Source: Pontibacter sp. HSC-36F09 (lineage in GTDB: Bacteria > Bacteroidota > Bacteroidia > Cytophagales > Hymenobacteraceae). Taken from it: DNA of 64,000 nt. The notes beneath the pieces were generated by a model. That model had not been told where the DNA came from and ran no database searches. It saw only the letters and a program-made list of their open reading frames with translations. The translations under genes and the position numbers were made by a program. The stretch is from assembly GCF_024171605.1 (NCBI RefSeq), contig NZ_JALKAA010000009.1, positions 1 to 64,000 on the forward strand. The letters run 5' to 3'. Positions within the stretch are counted from its first letter, which is position 1. Every line of letters begins with the position of its first letter. Positions 36,912-45,499 of this stretch are shown here, one piece after another.

Positions 36912-38615
36912 TTATTCTGATGCAACCGAAAGCTTACTGTTGTTTATGTTTTTAGCACGTGAGTACAATACATAAGGACCATAGCTTTCTTTGCCTTGCA
37001 GAAACCAGAGTAAAACACTCTTGTTCCTGCTCTGAAGCTCTGGTACTACCTCACCTGTATTCCCGTCCCCTGTCTCCAGAGTACTACTATAATGCAACCC
37101 TGAGGCTGTCAGTTGTTCTTTGAGCTCATGGGTGATTGCTCCCTGAGCGAAAACAGCGAAATCCATATCAGAAAGGAGTATTAGGAATTTATCGTTGGGT
37201 TGATAATCCTTTTCCCTTATCCAATTACCCTCGGCATCATAAGCGTATTGTATGTATGGCGTATATACCTTCCAGCCTAGTGCCCGACCGGCGAAGTAAA
37301 ATTCGTAGGTAAACCCTAGAAGTACTTTGTAATTACCTGCACCTATTGAGGAGGCTGCTATATGTTGTATCCTGCTTCTGCTCCTAGCTTCTTTTCCTTC
37401 CAACCCCAGCCCTGTTCTAAGAAAAAGAGATGTACCAACTGACCAAGTCATCAGAATTATTAATGTAACGGCGCATATCTTTTGTAGAGACATGTTAGTA
37501 GGATTCTCAGCAGCTCTCAAAAATATGCCGCTGCCTAATGCTAAGAAATATGGTAACAGATACAGAACTCTGAATTCATATACCAAAGTGGCAAAAATCA
37601 TTGCTATGGTTATGACACTTGCTAATAAGAGCCCTTTATGGCGATAAAAAATAAGTCCTGCTAACGCCAATATTGGAAAAAGTGGACTAAATGTTTTTAC
37701 AAGTGCTTTTAACATTTTAATCCATAGTTGGTAATTGAATAATCCCAGGAGCCTGCTTTGAAATGACCTCGATGCATCTATATTCTGTGTTACCATCGTT
37801 GCCATGTCATTATAAAGCATGACAAGACTCTCCCAAACAGGTAGCAGCAGCAGAACCACGGCAGTCAAACCTCCAGAGAAAAAATATAGGCCTAATAAGG
37901 CGGTGGTCTTCCATTTGTGATTACCTTTTTCTTTTGAAATCGATAAAACAACTAACTCTAGAACAACAAGGGGATAAAGAAAAATCGCAGAAGGCCAGAC
38001 AAGTGCTGCCGATGCTGCCAGTGCCCCAGCAACCATTATACTCCTTTTTGGAATAGATTCGCTTCCCCTTTTGCTGGCCGAATGGAGTATCCAGCAAGCT
38101 GCTAGGCAAAGCGCTATGACCCAGCTGTCTATCCTTGCCATTCGCTGAGAAAGAACGAATAGGGGGTCTAGTAAAAATGCTAGACTTAATCCAAAAGCTG
38201 CATATACTGGTACACGTCTAGCTAATAACCACCCCAAAGCCATGGTCGCCGCTATCGAACCTCCCAATAGTGAAGCGATTCTTGGCCCTAGCCCAGACGG
38301 GCCACCTAGTTGAAAACTTACTTCTGCAATCAAAGGACCTATGTAGGACCACAGTAGAAGAGGCTTATCTTCTGCCACTCTCCAGGTAACAGACCAATCA
38401 CTGTGAGGGTCCAAAGCTAACCTGCCATAATCTGTAATCTGAGCCTCATCCTGTTGTAAATGAGGTAAAACATCTAAAGTTAAAAGCTGAATGAAGAAAG
38501 CAACAACTAAAGCTGTACACCACAACCACCATACCCACTTAGTAGATGTGCCGACTGATGACCGTATTGTCAAAAGACTGCTCAGCGTATGATTGTATGT
38601 TAGCTTTTCTTGCAT
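36912..38615 (-). CDS. GT39-type (ArnT-like) membrane glycosyltransferase
   Basis: 567 residues with about ten helices in the first 400 residues (for example WLWCTALVVAFFIQLLTL near residues 30-47). The first periplasmic loop has the acidic HLQQDEAQITDYGR motif expected for the catalytic Asp of GT-C enzymes of the PMT/ArnT type. The periplasmic C-terminal part (about 425-560) includes YEFYFAGRALGWKVYTPYIQ. Such enzymes take a sugar from a polyprenyl-phosphate donor and transfer it outside the cytoplasm, fitting the ArnC-like gene downstream. A broken paralogue lies immediately upstream. Confidence 0.82.
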   Translation of the reverse strand: MQEKLTYNHTLSSLLTIRSSVGTSTKWVWWLWCTALVVAFFIQLLTLDVLPHLQQDEAQITDYGRLALDPHSDWSVTWRVAEDKPLLLWSYIGPLIAEVSFQLGGPSGLGPRIASLLGGSIAATMALGWLLARRVPVYAAFGLSLAFLLDPLFVLSQRMARIDSWVIALCLAACWILHSASKRGSESIPKRSIMVAGALAASAALVWPSAIFLYPLVVLELVVLSISKEKGNHKWKTTALLGLYFFSGGLTAVVLLLLPVWESLVMLYNDMATMVTQNIDASRSFQSRLLGLFNYQLWIKMLKALVKTFSPLFPILALAGLIFYRHKGLLLASVITIAMIFATLVYEFRVLYLLPYFLALGSGIFLRAAENPTNMSLQKICAVTLIILMTWSVGTSLFLRTGLGLEGKEARSRSRIQHIAASSIGAGNYKVLLGFTYEFYFAGRALGWKVYTPYIQYAYDAEGNWIREKDYQPNDKFLILLSDMDFAVFAQGAITHELKEQLTASGLHYSSTLETGDGNTGEVVPELQSRNKSVLLWFLQGKESYGPYVLYSRAKNINNSKLSVASE

Positions 38616-38630
38616 ATAATTAAATTGCCA

Positions 38631-40295
38631 TTACTTAATATTATGAGCATGAATAGTTACTGAACACCTCTTACTAAATAATTTGTAAGGCCCATATGGC
38701 TGTCGGTAAATTCTGTACACATTTTGTACTCTATCTAAAATGGTTGTATTGCTGTAATCTATGCCATAAACTTTGACTATCGGATTTTCATAGACATAGT
38801 AGGTCCCACAATCAATCATATCATATTCCTGAATTTGTTGTTTATGCTTTTCAGTCAGTTGCTGAACTGGTATAATAGCGTAGTTTACAAGTGGCAATAC
38901 TTTCCGTATTTTTTCTATTGAAAGAGTTTCAAAAGCAGAGTTATAAGGTGCATACATTTTCTATCCAATTGAGCGACCGGCATAATAGAATTCAAATGAT
39001 GAAAATAAGGCTACAGTATGCTCCCCAGTACCAATCATAGATATAGCAGCTTTGTGCATCAAGGTACTATCGCGCTCCCCCCGCTCCCCAAGTGCTACCA
39101 TGGTACGGGAAAAAAAGGAGAATGCCACTGGCCAGGCAACTAGTAGCGTAAGTACCGCCACCGCCATCTTTGGAAATCTTGCTCTAGGCTTTGTCTTTGG
39201 ATGTTCTTTCAGTTGATAAACTACAGAAGCGGCTAAAATGAAATATGGCAGCAGGTATTGAACTCTGCTTATGTAAACGACTGTACTTATAAGCAAAGCA
39301 GTTGCAGTTAAACACGCAATACCTAATCCTATTTGCCTATACTGAAATGCCCCAAAAATTGCAGTCAAAAATAAAACCGGGGTGAATTTTAGAACACGTA
39401 ACAACTCTAGAGAGGTTGCAAGCTTTTCATCTAGATATGAGGTTCTTATTTCGTTTCCAGGCTGCACGTTAATTATCAATGCTTTTACTATACTTTCAAA
39501 CATCTCAATTACCTGAAGTGCAATTGGTATAATCATAATTCCCCCCATTATGAACCCACCAATTCCGAAATATAAAAAGGGCCAAAGTTTCAAGTTCCAA
39601 CCTTCTCCTGCCAATCTGTTTGCCCTATAAAACAACTCAAGCAAGATGAGAGGAAAGAGGAAAACAGCAGAAGGCCATACAAAGAAAGCAAGTGCTGTTA
39701 GTGCACCAGAGATTACCACAAATAAACGATTGTAACCTTCATGCTGGAATCCAAGAGCATTGGTTCTGAGTATCCAGCAACTTGATATACACAATGCCAT
39801 TGTCCAACCGTCAACACGAGCAGTCGTGTAAGCCTGGACGAATAGTGGATCTAAAAGAAAAACTATACCCAATATGAAGGACACTTTATACGATAAACCT
39901 CTTGCTAAAAGCCAGCCGACAATCGCTGTCGCAGCTACAAAAGCTCCTACTAATCCAGAAACTCTAGGCCCAACCTCTCCTATAGATAGATAGGCAAATT
40001 CTTGTAAGACAGGTCCTACATAAGACAACAGAAACACTGGTCTATTTTCGTTTGCCATCCAAGCAATTGACCAGTCGGTGTCAGCATTCAGAATAGTCCT
40101 TCCAAGGTCAACATTCATTACCTCATCCTGAAATAAGATTGGAGCAAAATCTATTGATGCAAAGAATACAGTGAACACTAAAACCAACACTAGCCACCAT
40201 ATTCCCCAGATACGCCAAGGAACATGGACAGCCACGGGCAGCTGAATTCCCAAAGTACTGGAAGAAGGTAGATGGTCTATATTAGTTGATATCAT
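38631..40295 (-). pseudogene. GT39-type glycosyltransferase split by an in-frame TAG
   Basis: A 555-codon reading frame from the ATG at 40295 (a TTG at 40307 is also in frame) to 38631, interrupted by TAG at 38961-38963. The two parts are in the same frame. The part before the stop (444 residues) matches the paralogue at 36912-38615 throughout, including FQDEVMNVDLGR in the first loop. It ends in FYYAGRSIG and continues after the stop as KMYAPYNS. The intact paralogue reads FYFAGRALGWKVYTPY, so the stop replaces a Trp codon (TGG to TAG). The downstream part (about 108 codons) would be the periplasmic C-terminal segment. The truncated protein keeps all membrane helices and the catalytic loop, so partial activity or readthrough cannot be excluded. 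Confidence 0.85.
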
Positions 40296-40676
40296 AGCTT
40301 CTGTCAAAAGCTCACGAGATAGGCTTCACTTTCGTATACGGATATATCCAAATAAAAATAAATATAGTCAAATAAATAGGCTATAAAATAGTTAAGCGTA
40401 TATGTTTTGCGGGTATAAGTCAATTTATTATTAGTTAATAAAAAACAAACATTAAGAATGCACTAAGTTTTAGATATAATCAATATGCTTTTAAATAATC
40501 AATATCTATAATCTAAATTTATCGTAGAATATTAATTTGAACACTACAACATTAACTTGCTACTATTAGATTTAAAAGTACTTCATTCGAATGATTAATA
40601 CTGGCAAAATTCTACTGGGTGATATACCTGAATTTGAAGCTATTAACTGATTCTATTACCATTAAAGTAAATCGAC
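40296..40676. other. AT-rich divergent intergenic region
   Basis: About 380 bases between the start of the minus-strand polysaccharide locus and the plus-strand PID-CTERM gene. It must contain the promoters for both directions. No perfect TAnnTTTG box is visible in either direction; the closest on the plus strand is TGAATTTG near 40630. No ORF or RNA fold stands out. Confidence 0.5.
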
Positions 40677-40931
40677 ATGTTTAAATTATTGACATTTTCT
40701 GTACTCACACTTTTGATTTTTCTATTCACAACTACTTTTGATGTAACGGCCCAAGGTAGTAGCAATGATAGGCCAGGCCGTAGTGGGGATGCACCAGGTC
40801 GAAACAGAGGCGCTACAGGTGTACCTATTGACGGTGGAATAGGCGCCTTGCTTGCAGCTGGTGCCGCTTATGGTCTTAAAAAGTTGAACGACCATCGGAG
40901 TACTAGGAGAAGAAACTCCCCAGATGCTTGA
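40677..40931 (+). CDS. Small PID-CTERM exosortase substrate
   Basis: 84 residues. A signal peptide (LLTFSVLTLLIFLFTTTFDVTAQ) is followed by a short Gly/Arg/Asn-rich stretch (SSNDRPGRSGDAPGRNRG). The C-terminal tripartite signal has the motif VPIDGG, a hydrophobic helix (IGALLAAGAAYGL) and a basic tail (KKLNDHRSTRRR). This is the layout of PID-CTERM sorting signals of Bacteroidota, processed by exosortases. The exosortase gene follows directly. The mature part is only about 25 residues, so it is probably a structural or anchoring peptide rather than an enzyme. Confidence 0.8.
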   Translation: MFKLLTFSVLTLLIFLFTTTFDVTAQGSSNDRPGRSGDAPGRNRGATGVPIDGGIGALLAAGAAYGLKKLNDHRSTRRRNSPDA

Positions 40932-40974
40932 TTAGCTGTTGGCTCTATATTCACGACTTTAGTTGATATTGCCT

Positions 40975-41505
40975 ATGAGAAAGTATGGCAAAGTATCACG
41001 ATTTCTACTTTACTCCCTGAGCCTCTGCCTTGGGTGGTTCCTTCTATATGATTTTTGGCTGAGCCACCTAGACGAATTGCTGACACTGAAAGTTGTTAAC
41101 TCTACCGTTCACCTCCTGAATCTAGCAGGTTATAACGCTGTAGCTACAGGAATCATGGTACAGATTGATGGCAAAGACACCGTCTTCGTATATCATGCTT
41201 GCAATGGTATGGTGCTGATGGCCCTCTTCGCAGGATTCGTTTTAGCCTTTCCTGGACCATTTTTAAAGAAGCTCGTCTTTATACCGGCTGGTATTGCTGC
41301 TATATACTTGATAAACTTACTACGCGTGTCTGCCTTGGCGCTTAATGCGCATCATTTCCACCAAAGCCTCAACTTCAATCATAAATATACCTTTACAGTT
41401 TTGGTATACGCTGCTATATTCGCTTTATGGATGATATGGGTGAAAAGATATTCAGGATTGAAAGACCATGCAGCTACAAAGAAGCAAGAGGTACAGCCAG
41501 TTTGA
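40975..41505 (+). CDS. Exosortase/archaeosortase family protein (XrtX-like)
   Basis: 176 residues from the ATG at 40975 (a TTG at 40963 is in frame but less likely). Multi-helix inner-membrane protein with the transpeptidase-like triad of the exosortase family: Cys76 in YHACNGM, Arg117 in NLLRVSAL and His136 in NFNHKYTF. These enzymes cut C-terminal sorting signals and probably transfer the substrate to a surface acceptor. The short length, without the extra domains of XrtA, fits the Bacteroidota forms. It overlaps the next gene by 38 bases and follows the PID-CTERM gene by about 43 bases. Confidence 0.88.
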   Translation: MRKYGKVSRFLLYSLSLCLGWFLLYDFWLSHLDELLTLKVVNSTVHLLNLAGYNAVATGIMVQIDGKDTVFVYHACNGMVLMALFAGFVLAFPGPFLKKLVFIPAGIAAIYLINLLRVSALALNAHHFHQSLNFNHKYTFTVLVYAAIFALWMIWVKRYSGLKDHAATKKQEVQPV

Positions 41506-41941
41506 TCTAATTAAATACGGCTTGCTCACTTTATTAGCGATTTCTATAGTCGTAGTTGGCCTTTTGGAGACTTCTTTAAAAGATAGCTTGGCAATCAATC
41601 TCGATAAACTGATTGTGTGCTCTCTGGCAAATGATGGCACCCATAGTAACTTAAGCATACACAGCTTAAGGATTGTCAATTTCGCATATCGACTTTTGTA
41701 CTGCGGAATTTGCCTCTTCATAATCCACATTTACAGCACTAACCGCGTCATAACCAAGCTAGCCGTTATCCTATATGGTTCCCTCCTATGCCTCATTACG
41801 ATTTTATATACTGTCGCTCAGATGTTACAGGTTGAACCTCTTCGTATCGTAGCTTTCAGAATGGACACCCTGTTGGTTTCTCCCATGCCAGTCATACTTC
41901 TTATTTCTGCATCATTCTTACGGGGCAAAACATCTCTTTAA
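41468..41941 (+). CDS. Exosortase-associated membrane protein
   Basis: 157 residues with four hydrophobic helices (LIKYGLLTLLAISIVVVGLLE; IVNFAYRLLYCGICLFIIHIY; LAVILYGSLLCLITILYTVA; PMPVILLISASFL). No enzymatic motif is visible. Its start lies inside the end of the exosortase gene (38-base overlap), so expression is coupled. Small membrane proteins of this size accompany XrtX-type exosortases in Bacteroidota; the assignment rests mainly on position and topology. Confidence 0.65.
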   Translation: MQLQRSKRYSQFDLIKYGLLTLLAISIVVVGLLETSLKDSLAINLDKLIVCSLANDGTHSNLSIHSLRIVNFAYRLLYCGICLFIIHIYSTNRVITKLAVILYGSLLCLITILYTVAQMLQVEPLRIVAFRMDTLLVSPMPVILLISASFLRGKTSL

Positions 41942-42328
41942 GAACAAATACTGCAATAACCGTATTAAGATATCTTGAAATTAATCATCTTAGCTGCCTT
42001 TTTAGTTTAAACAGCTTCTTTAATTTATTTATAAAAATAACAAGTTAGCCAAATAAGATATGTAACAAATAAGTTTATCTGAATTATAATTATTAAATTA
42101 TAATTTAAGGGATATTTACTTGTATTCGAATAATAATGATTTACCCAGATAACTTATACCTTCGCTAAATAAAATTAAATATTAAAATCATTAAATTATT
42201 TATTGTAGTATACCATTATATTCGAGAGTTAAACAACTTACCTCTGCTGCTCATCACTACTATTCTTACACCCTGTAAAACATAATTTTGCAACGGTCCT
42301 ATCATTAAGTGCTAAAATTGCCAGCACC
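41942..42328. other. AT-rich intergenic region before the priming transferase gene
   Basis: About 390 bases, no ORF. It is very rich in A and T up to 42240. Near the right end there is a promoter-like TAATTTTG box (listed separately). Nothing else was recognised. Confidence 0.5.
42283..42290 (+). promoter_or_regulatory. Candidate Bacteroidota -7 box for the priming transferase gene
   Basis: TAATTTTG matches the TAnnTTTG consensus of the Bacteroidota primary sigma factor, 39 bases before the ATG. No good TTTG -33 box is seen at the expected distance, so confidence is limited. Confidence 0.4.
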
Positions 42329-43720
42329 ATGGAGCATAAGTATTCTACAATATTCAAGTGGATAAACGTCATCATTGACTATACCCTTTTGAATGGCACG
42401 CTATACCTTTCATTCATAATGGCAGACTATGATTTAGTCTGGGGAGATGTATATGACTATAGGCTCACTATTTTACTCTTGAACTTCTGTTGGTTTTATT
42501 GCTCCCATGTATTGAATGTCTATGGACGCATCCTGGAACGTGAAGCAGTTCCTATCATGGCTGCAAACATAGGTGCCTTGTGCTTATTTATATTCATAGC
42601 CATTTTGATGAAGCTGATTCTTCCATACCTTTACATTCCACCTACTCCTTTCATCTATTATTTCGCGCTGTCTCCAATTCTTATTCTTAGCTGGAGGTTT
42701 TCCTTCCTACTCCTCAGGAAGTACAGAAGGATGTCATGGTTGGGTTCAAATAGTATCGCCATCATAGGAGCTGGTTCCGCAGGAATCAACCTCTTCAACA
42801 ACATTGTCTCCAATCTTCAACTTGACTATCACATAGCCGGAATGTTTGATGATGACCGTTCGAAGGTTCCTCCTTATATAAACTATCTAGGTCAGGTGCA
42901 GGATAGCATTAGATTTGCCAGCTCAAACAAAATAGGTGAGGTGTTCTGTGCTCTACCCTACAGTGAAAGCGAGCGGGTCGAAACGTTGATGCAGGAGGCG
43001 GATGAGAACATGGTACGCTTCAGAGTGGTGCCTGATATCAAAGGTACCATCCATCATAACTTCCTGATAGAAATGTTTGGCTTTGTGCCCGTACTCAAAC
43101 CGAGGCCGGAGCCACTGGAAAATAAAGCAAATGAGATAATTAAGAGAGCCTTTGATATTTCTTTTTCATTACTTATTATCGTGTTTTTACTAAGTTGGCT
43201 TATTCCACTTATGGCTCTAATTATCAAACTTGATTCTGAGGGGCCTGTTTTCTTTAAACAGCTACGCTCAGGAAAGCAGAATAAACCCTTTTACTGTCTT
43301 AAGTTTAGAAGTATGAAAATAAATACTGGTTGCGATAGTGTGCAAGCTTGCAGAGGAGATCGCAGAGTTACCCGAGTAGGGAAGTTTATTCGAAAGACTA
43401 GTATTGATGAGTTGCCCCAGTTTATTAATGTTTTAATGGGTGATATGTCTGTCGTAGGCCCTCGCCCACATATGCTCAAACATACCCAAGATTATTCAAG
43501 GGTTATCAACAATTATATGGTCAGGCACTTCCTTACTCCTGGTATAACCGGTTGGGCTCAGGTAAATGGCTATAGAGGTGAAACCAAAGAAAATGTATCC
43601 ATGCTAAATCGTGTAAAAGCTGATTTGTGGTACTTGGAACATTGGTCAATTCTTCTTGATTTGAAAATCATTTTCCTTACAATCTGGCAAGGCTTTAGAG
43701 ATAATGACAAAGCCTACTAA
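42329..43720 (+). CDS. wcaJ: Undecaprenyl-phosphate sugar phosphotransferase (WcaJ-like)
   Basis: 463 residues. Four N-terminal helices, a CoA-binding-like Rossmann domain (SIAIIGAGSAGINLF, about 143-157), a fifth helix (ISFSLLIIVFLLSWLIPL) and the C-terminal bacterial sugar transferase domain. The latter has LKFRSMKINTG, RKTSIDELPQFINVL with the catalytic Asp-Glu, SVVGPRPHM and the TPGITGWAQVNGYRGET block. It moves a sugar-1-phosphate (Glc-1-P in WcaJ) from its UDP donor to undecaprenyl phosphate, the first step of repeating-unit synthesis. It is on the opposite strand from the glycosyltransferase genes and next to the exosortase cassette. Confidence 0.92.
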   Translation: MEHKYSTIFKWINVIIDYTLLNGTLYLSFIMADYDLVWGDVYDYRLTILLLNFCWFYCSHVLNVYGRILEREAVPIMAANIGALCLFIFIAILMKLILPYLYIPPTPFIYYFALSPILILSWRFSFLLLRKYRRMSWLGSNSIAIIGAGSAGINLFNNIVSNLQLDYHIAGMFDDDRSKVPPYINYLGQVQDSIRFASSNKIGEVFCALPYSESERVETLMQEADENMVRFRVVPDIKGTIHHNFLIEMFGFVPVLKPRPEPLENKANEIIKRAFDISFSLLIIVFLLSWLIPLMALIIKLDSEGPVFFKQLRSGKQNKPFYCLKFRSMKINTGCDSVQACRGDRRVTRVGKFIRKTSIDELPQFINVLMGDMSVVGPRPHMLKHTQDYSRVINNYMVRHFLTPGITGWAQVNGYRGETKENVSMLNRVKADLWYLEHWSILLDLKIIFLTIWQGFRDNDKAY

Positions 43721-44050
43721 GGATTTTGCATGCGTATAGGATATACAAGTTATATTCCTTGATATAAACTTGTAGTTAACTGATTCCATTCCTTAAACAA
43801 AACTGTTAGAGGCTGTTCTTGCTCAATTGTCTATATGACGTTTGGGTCAAGAGCAACCTTTCTTTTTTGAGATTTTAGCTGACAGCCAGTATTTTATAGC
43901 CAACGGTAGCGCTATTCAAAAAAAATATGAGAAATTTATTTTTGCTTAGGCAACCTCCGGGCGAGTATCCACATCTAAGAGGTAAAGAGTAGCAATATAG
44001 CTCAGAAAAAGGCCAGACAAGCGACATTATTTGATAAAATTTTACCCAGC
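43721..44050. other. Intergenic boundary between the polysaccharide locus and the GC-richer region
   Basis: About 330 bases without an ORF. A loose TTGCTC/GAGCAA dyad lies near 43820-43855, but it has no T-run on either side and is too weak to call a terminator. Base composition changes visibly across this stretch, from AT-rich on the left to GC-rich on the right. Confidence 0.45.
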
Positions 44051-44584
44051 GTGACGGAACAGGAGTTAATAGCAGGTTGCCAAAAGGCCGAAAGTAAAGC
44101 GCAGAAATGCCTTTACGAGCGCATTGCCTCGCCGATGTACGGTGTGTGCCTGCGTTACCTCAAAAACCAAATGGACGCGGAAGATGCTTTGCTGAACGGA
44201 TTTATGAAGGTATACCAGAATATAGATAAGTTTGAGGGCAAAGGTAGCTTCGAAGGCTGGGTAAGACGCATCATGGTGAATGAAGCGCTGGGATTTTTGA
44301 GAAAAAAAGAGTCGCTATACCTGTCGATAGAAGACGACCACGTACAAGTGGCGGGCGGCATGGGAGCCGACCAAGATCTGGCGGAAAGCGAATTGCTGGA
44401 GTTGTTGCGCACTTTACCTGCCGGCTACAGGGCAGTTTTTAACCTGTATGCAATTGAGGGATATTCTCACAAAGAAATAGCCGACATGCTGAACATCACG
44501 GAAGGCACTTCGAAATCGCAACTGAGCAAAGCACGCGCTATGCTGCAACGAAGACTAACCGGCCAGGAGGCAGTCGCAAGCTAA
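44051..44584 (+). CDS. ECF-type RNA polymerase sigma factor
   Basis: 177 residues from a GTG at 44051; there is no ATG upstream in this frame. Region 2 covers AESKAQKCLYERIA through YQNIDKFEGKGSFEGWVRRI, with the DAEDALLNGFMKVY core-binding segment. Region 4 has LRTLPAGYRAVFNLYAIEGY and a helix-turn-helix, HKEIADMLNITEGTSKSQLS. It should direct transcription of a small regulon, probably including its own operon. The next two genes encode a single-pass membrane protein and a beta-barrel, suggesting control by a cell-surface signal. Confidence 0.9.
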   Translation: MTEQELIAGCQKAESKAQKCLYERIASPMYGVCLRYLKNQMDAEDALLNGFMKVYQNIDKFEGKGSFEGWVRRIMVNEALGFLRKKESLYLSIEDDHVQVAGGMGADQDLAESELLELLRTLPAGYRAVFNLYAIEGYSHKEIADMLNITEGTSKSQLSKARAMLQRRLTGQEAVAS

Positions 44585-44588
44585 TAAT

Positions 44589-44596
44589 AAGGAGGT
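44589..44596 (+). promoter_or_regulatory. Strong Shine-Dalgarno sequence
   Basis: AAGGAGGT, six bases before the ATG at 44603. A full match to the 16S rRNA 3' end is uncommon in Bacteroidota, where few genes carry a Shine-Dalgarno sequence. It fixes the start of the membrane protein gene. Confidence 0.7.
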
Positions 44597-44602
44597 TCAA
44601 TC

Positions 44603-45487
44603 ATGAAACCAGAAGATATAGACAAACTATTCAAGGATCGTTTGGGCCACACGTCGCCCACGCCCCCTGCCGACCTTTGGAACAGACTGCAAGACCGGAT
44701 AGAAACCGAGATGCCTGCCGCTGGCAAAGGCGAAGCAAAACCGCGCGGGTTTATGTGGCTCTCCTACTCTATCGCGGCCGCCATTACACTGCTGCTCTTT
44801 GTGGGCATCGTGTTCTACAATGTGCAGAACGGCACCGTACCAGTTGACAGAGACAGCCTGGCCGATGTGAACGGTCTGAAACCTGAGCAGCCCCTCATTA
44901 TCAATGAACCTGCCAGGACCACTGAGCACCTAGCACATGTAACTGAGGAGCCGGCCACTACCTCTTCATCAGATGAAGTATTGGTTGAGCCTGTAACACC
45001 GACCAGAACCACTGCCCAGGCAAACCAGCCAGCAGAAACGGTTACGAAGCAAGTGATCGCGAAAGCAGAACCAAAGGCGGATGTGAGAAAGACAATCCCG
45101 AAAAACAGTACAAACAATACGGCGTTTGCTCAACAGTTGGCAGCGCAGGTTGAGAAGCCCGCTATACCTGAAACACTTGAGCGAGCAAACTTCGATAACA
45201 CAGGAGAAATCACCCCGGTTGTTTTAGCTGCTAACACGGTAGACATGAACGCGCAACCCGTTGAAATTATAATAAAGCGTGCTGTTGCGGTGCAGGAGGT
45301 GGAAACTGATGAAGAGCTAAGCGGCTTTGAAAAGAAGCAGAAACTGGCCAAAAATATCTTTAGACAGGTACGTAACCTCTCGAACGGGGAACGGGTGGAG
45401 CTGTCGGAGCTCGGCATCAACGCCGACAGAATTGCACTGGAAACGCAAATAGGAAAACAGAAAATATCAAAAGTCATTCAACTCTAA
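44603..45487 (+). CDS. Single-pass membrane protein, probable anti-sigma-like partner
   Basis: 294 residues. The N-terminal part (MKPEDIDKLFKDRLGHTSP... then PPADLWNRLQDRIETEM) is a short cytoplasmic helical segment typical of Bacteroidota proteins encoded next to ECF sigma factors. One membrane helix follows (LSYSIAAAITLLLFVGIVFY, about 53-72), then a long low-complexity Pro/Thr/Glu/Ala-rich periplasmic part and a charged C-terminus (LSGFEKKQKLAKNIFRQVRN). There is no zinc-binding anti-sigma motif. The position 18 bases after the sigma gene supports a regulatory role; this is inferred. Confidence 0.65.
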   Translation: MKPEDIDKLFKDRLGHTSPTPPADLWNRLQDRIETEMPAAGKGEAKPRGFMWLSYSIAAAITLLLFVGIVFYNVQNGTVPVDRDSLADVNGLKPEQPLIINEPARTTEHLAHVTEEPATTSSSDEVLVEPVTPTRTTAQANQPAETVTKQVIAKAEPKADVRKTIPKNSTNNTAFAQQLAAQVEKPAIPETLERANFDNTGEITPVVLAANTVDMNAQPVEIIIKRAVAVQEVETDEELSGFEKKQKLAKNIFRQVRNLSNGERVELSELGINADRIALETQIGKQKISKVIQL

Positions 45488-45499
45488 TCTTTTAAAACC

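Noticed and set aside
40309..42328. tRNA or small RNA genes in the AT-rich gaps around the exosortase cassette
   Set aside because: No cloverleaf or T-loop-like GTTCRANNC motif was found on either strand.
43815..43860. TTGCTC/GAGCAA dyad after the priming transferase gene as a terminator
   Set aside because: Only six base pairs with a 26-base loop and no T-run, so a functional terminator is unlikely.
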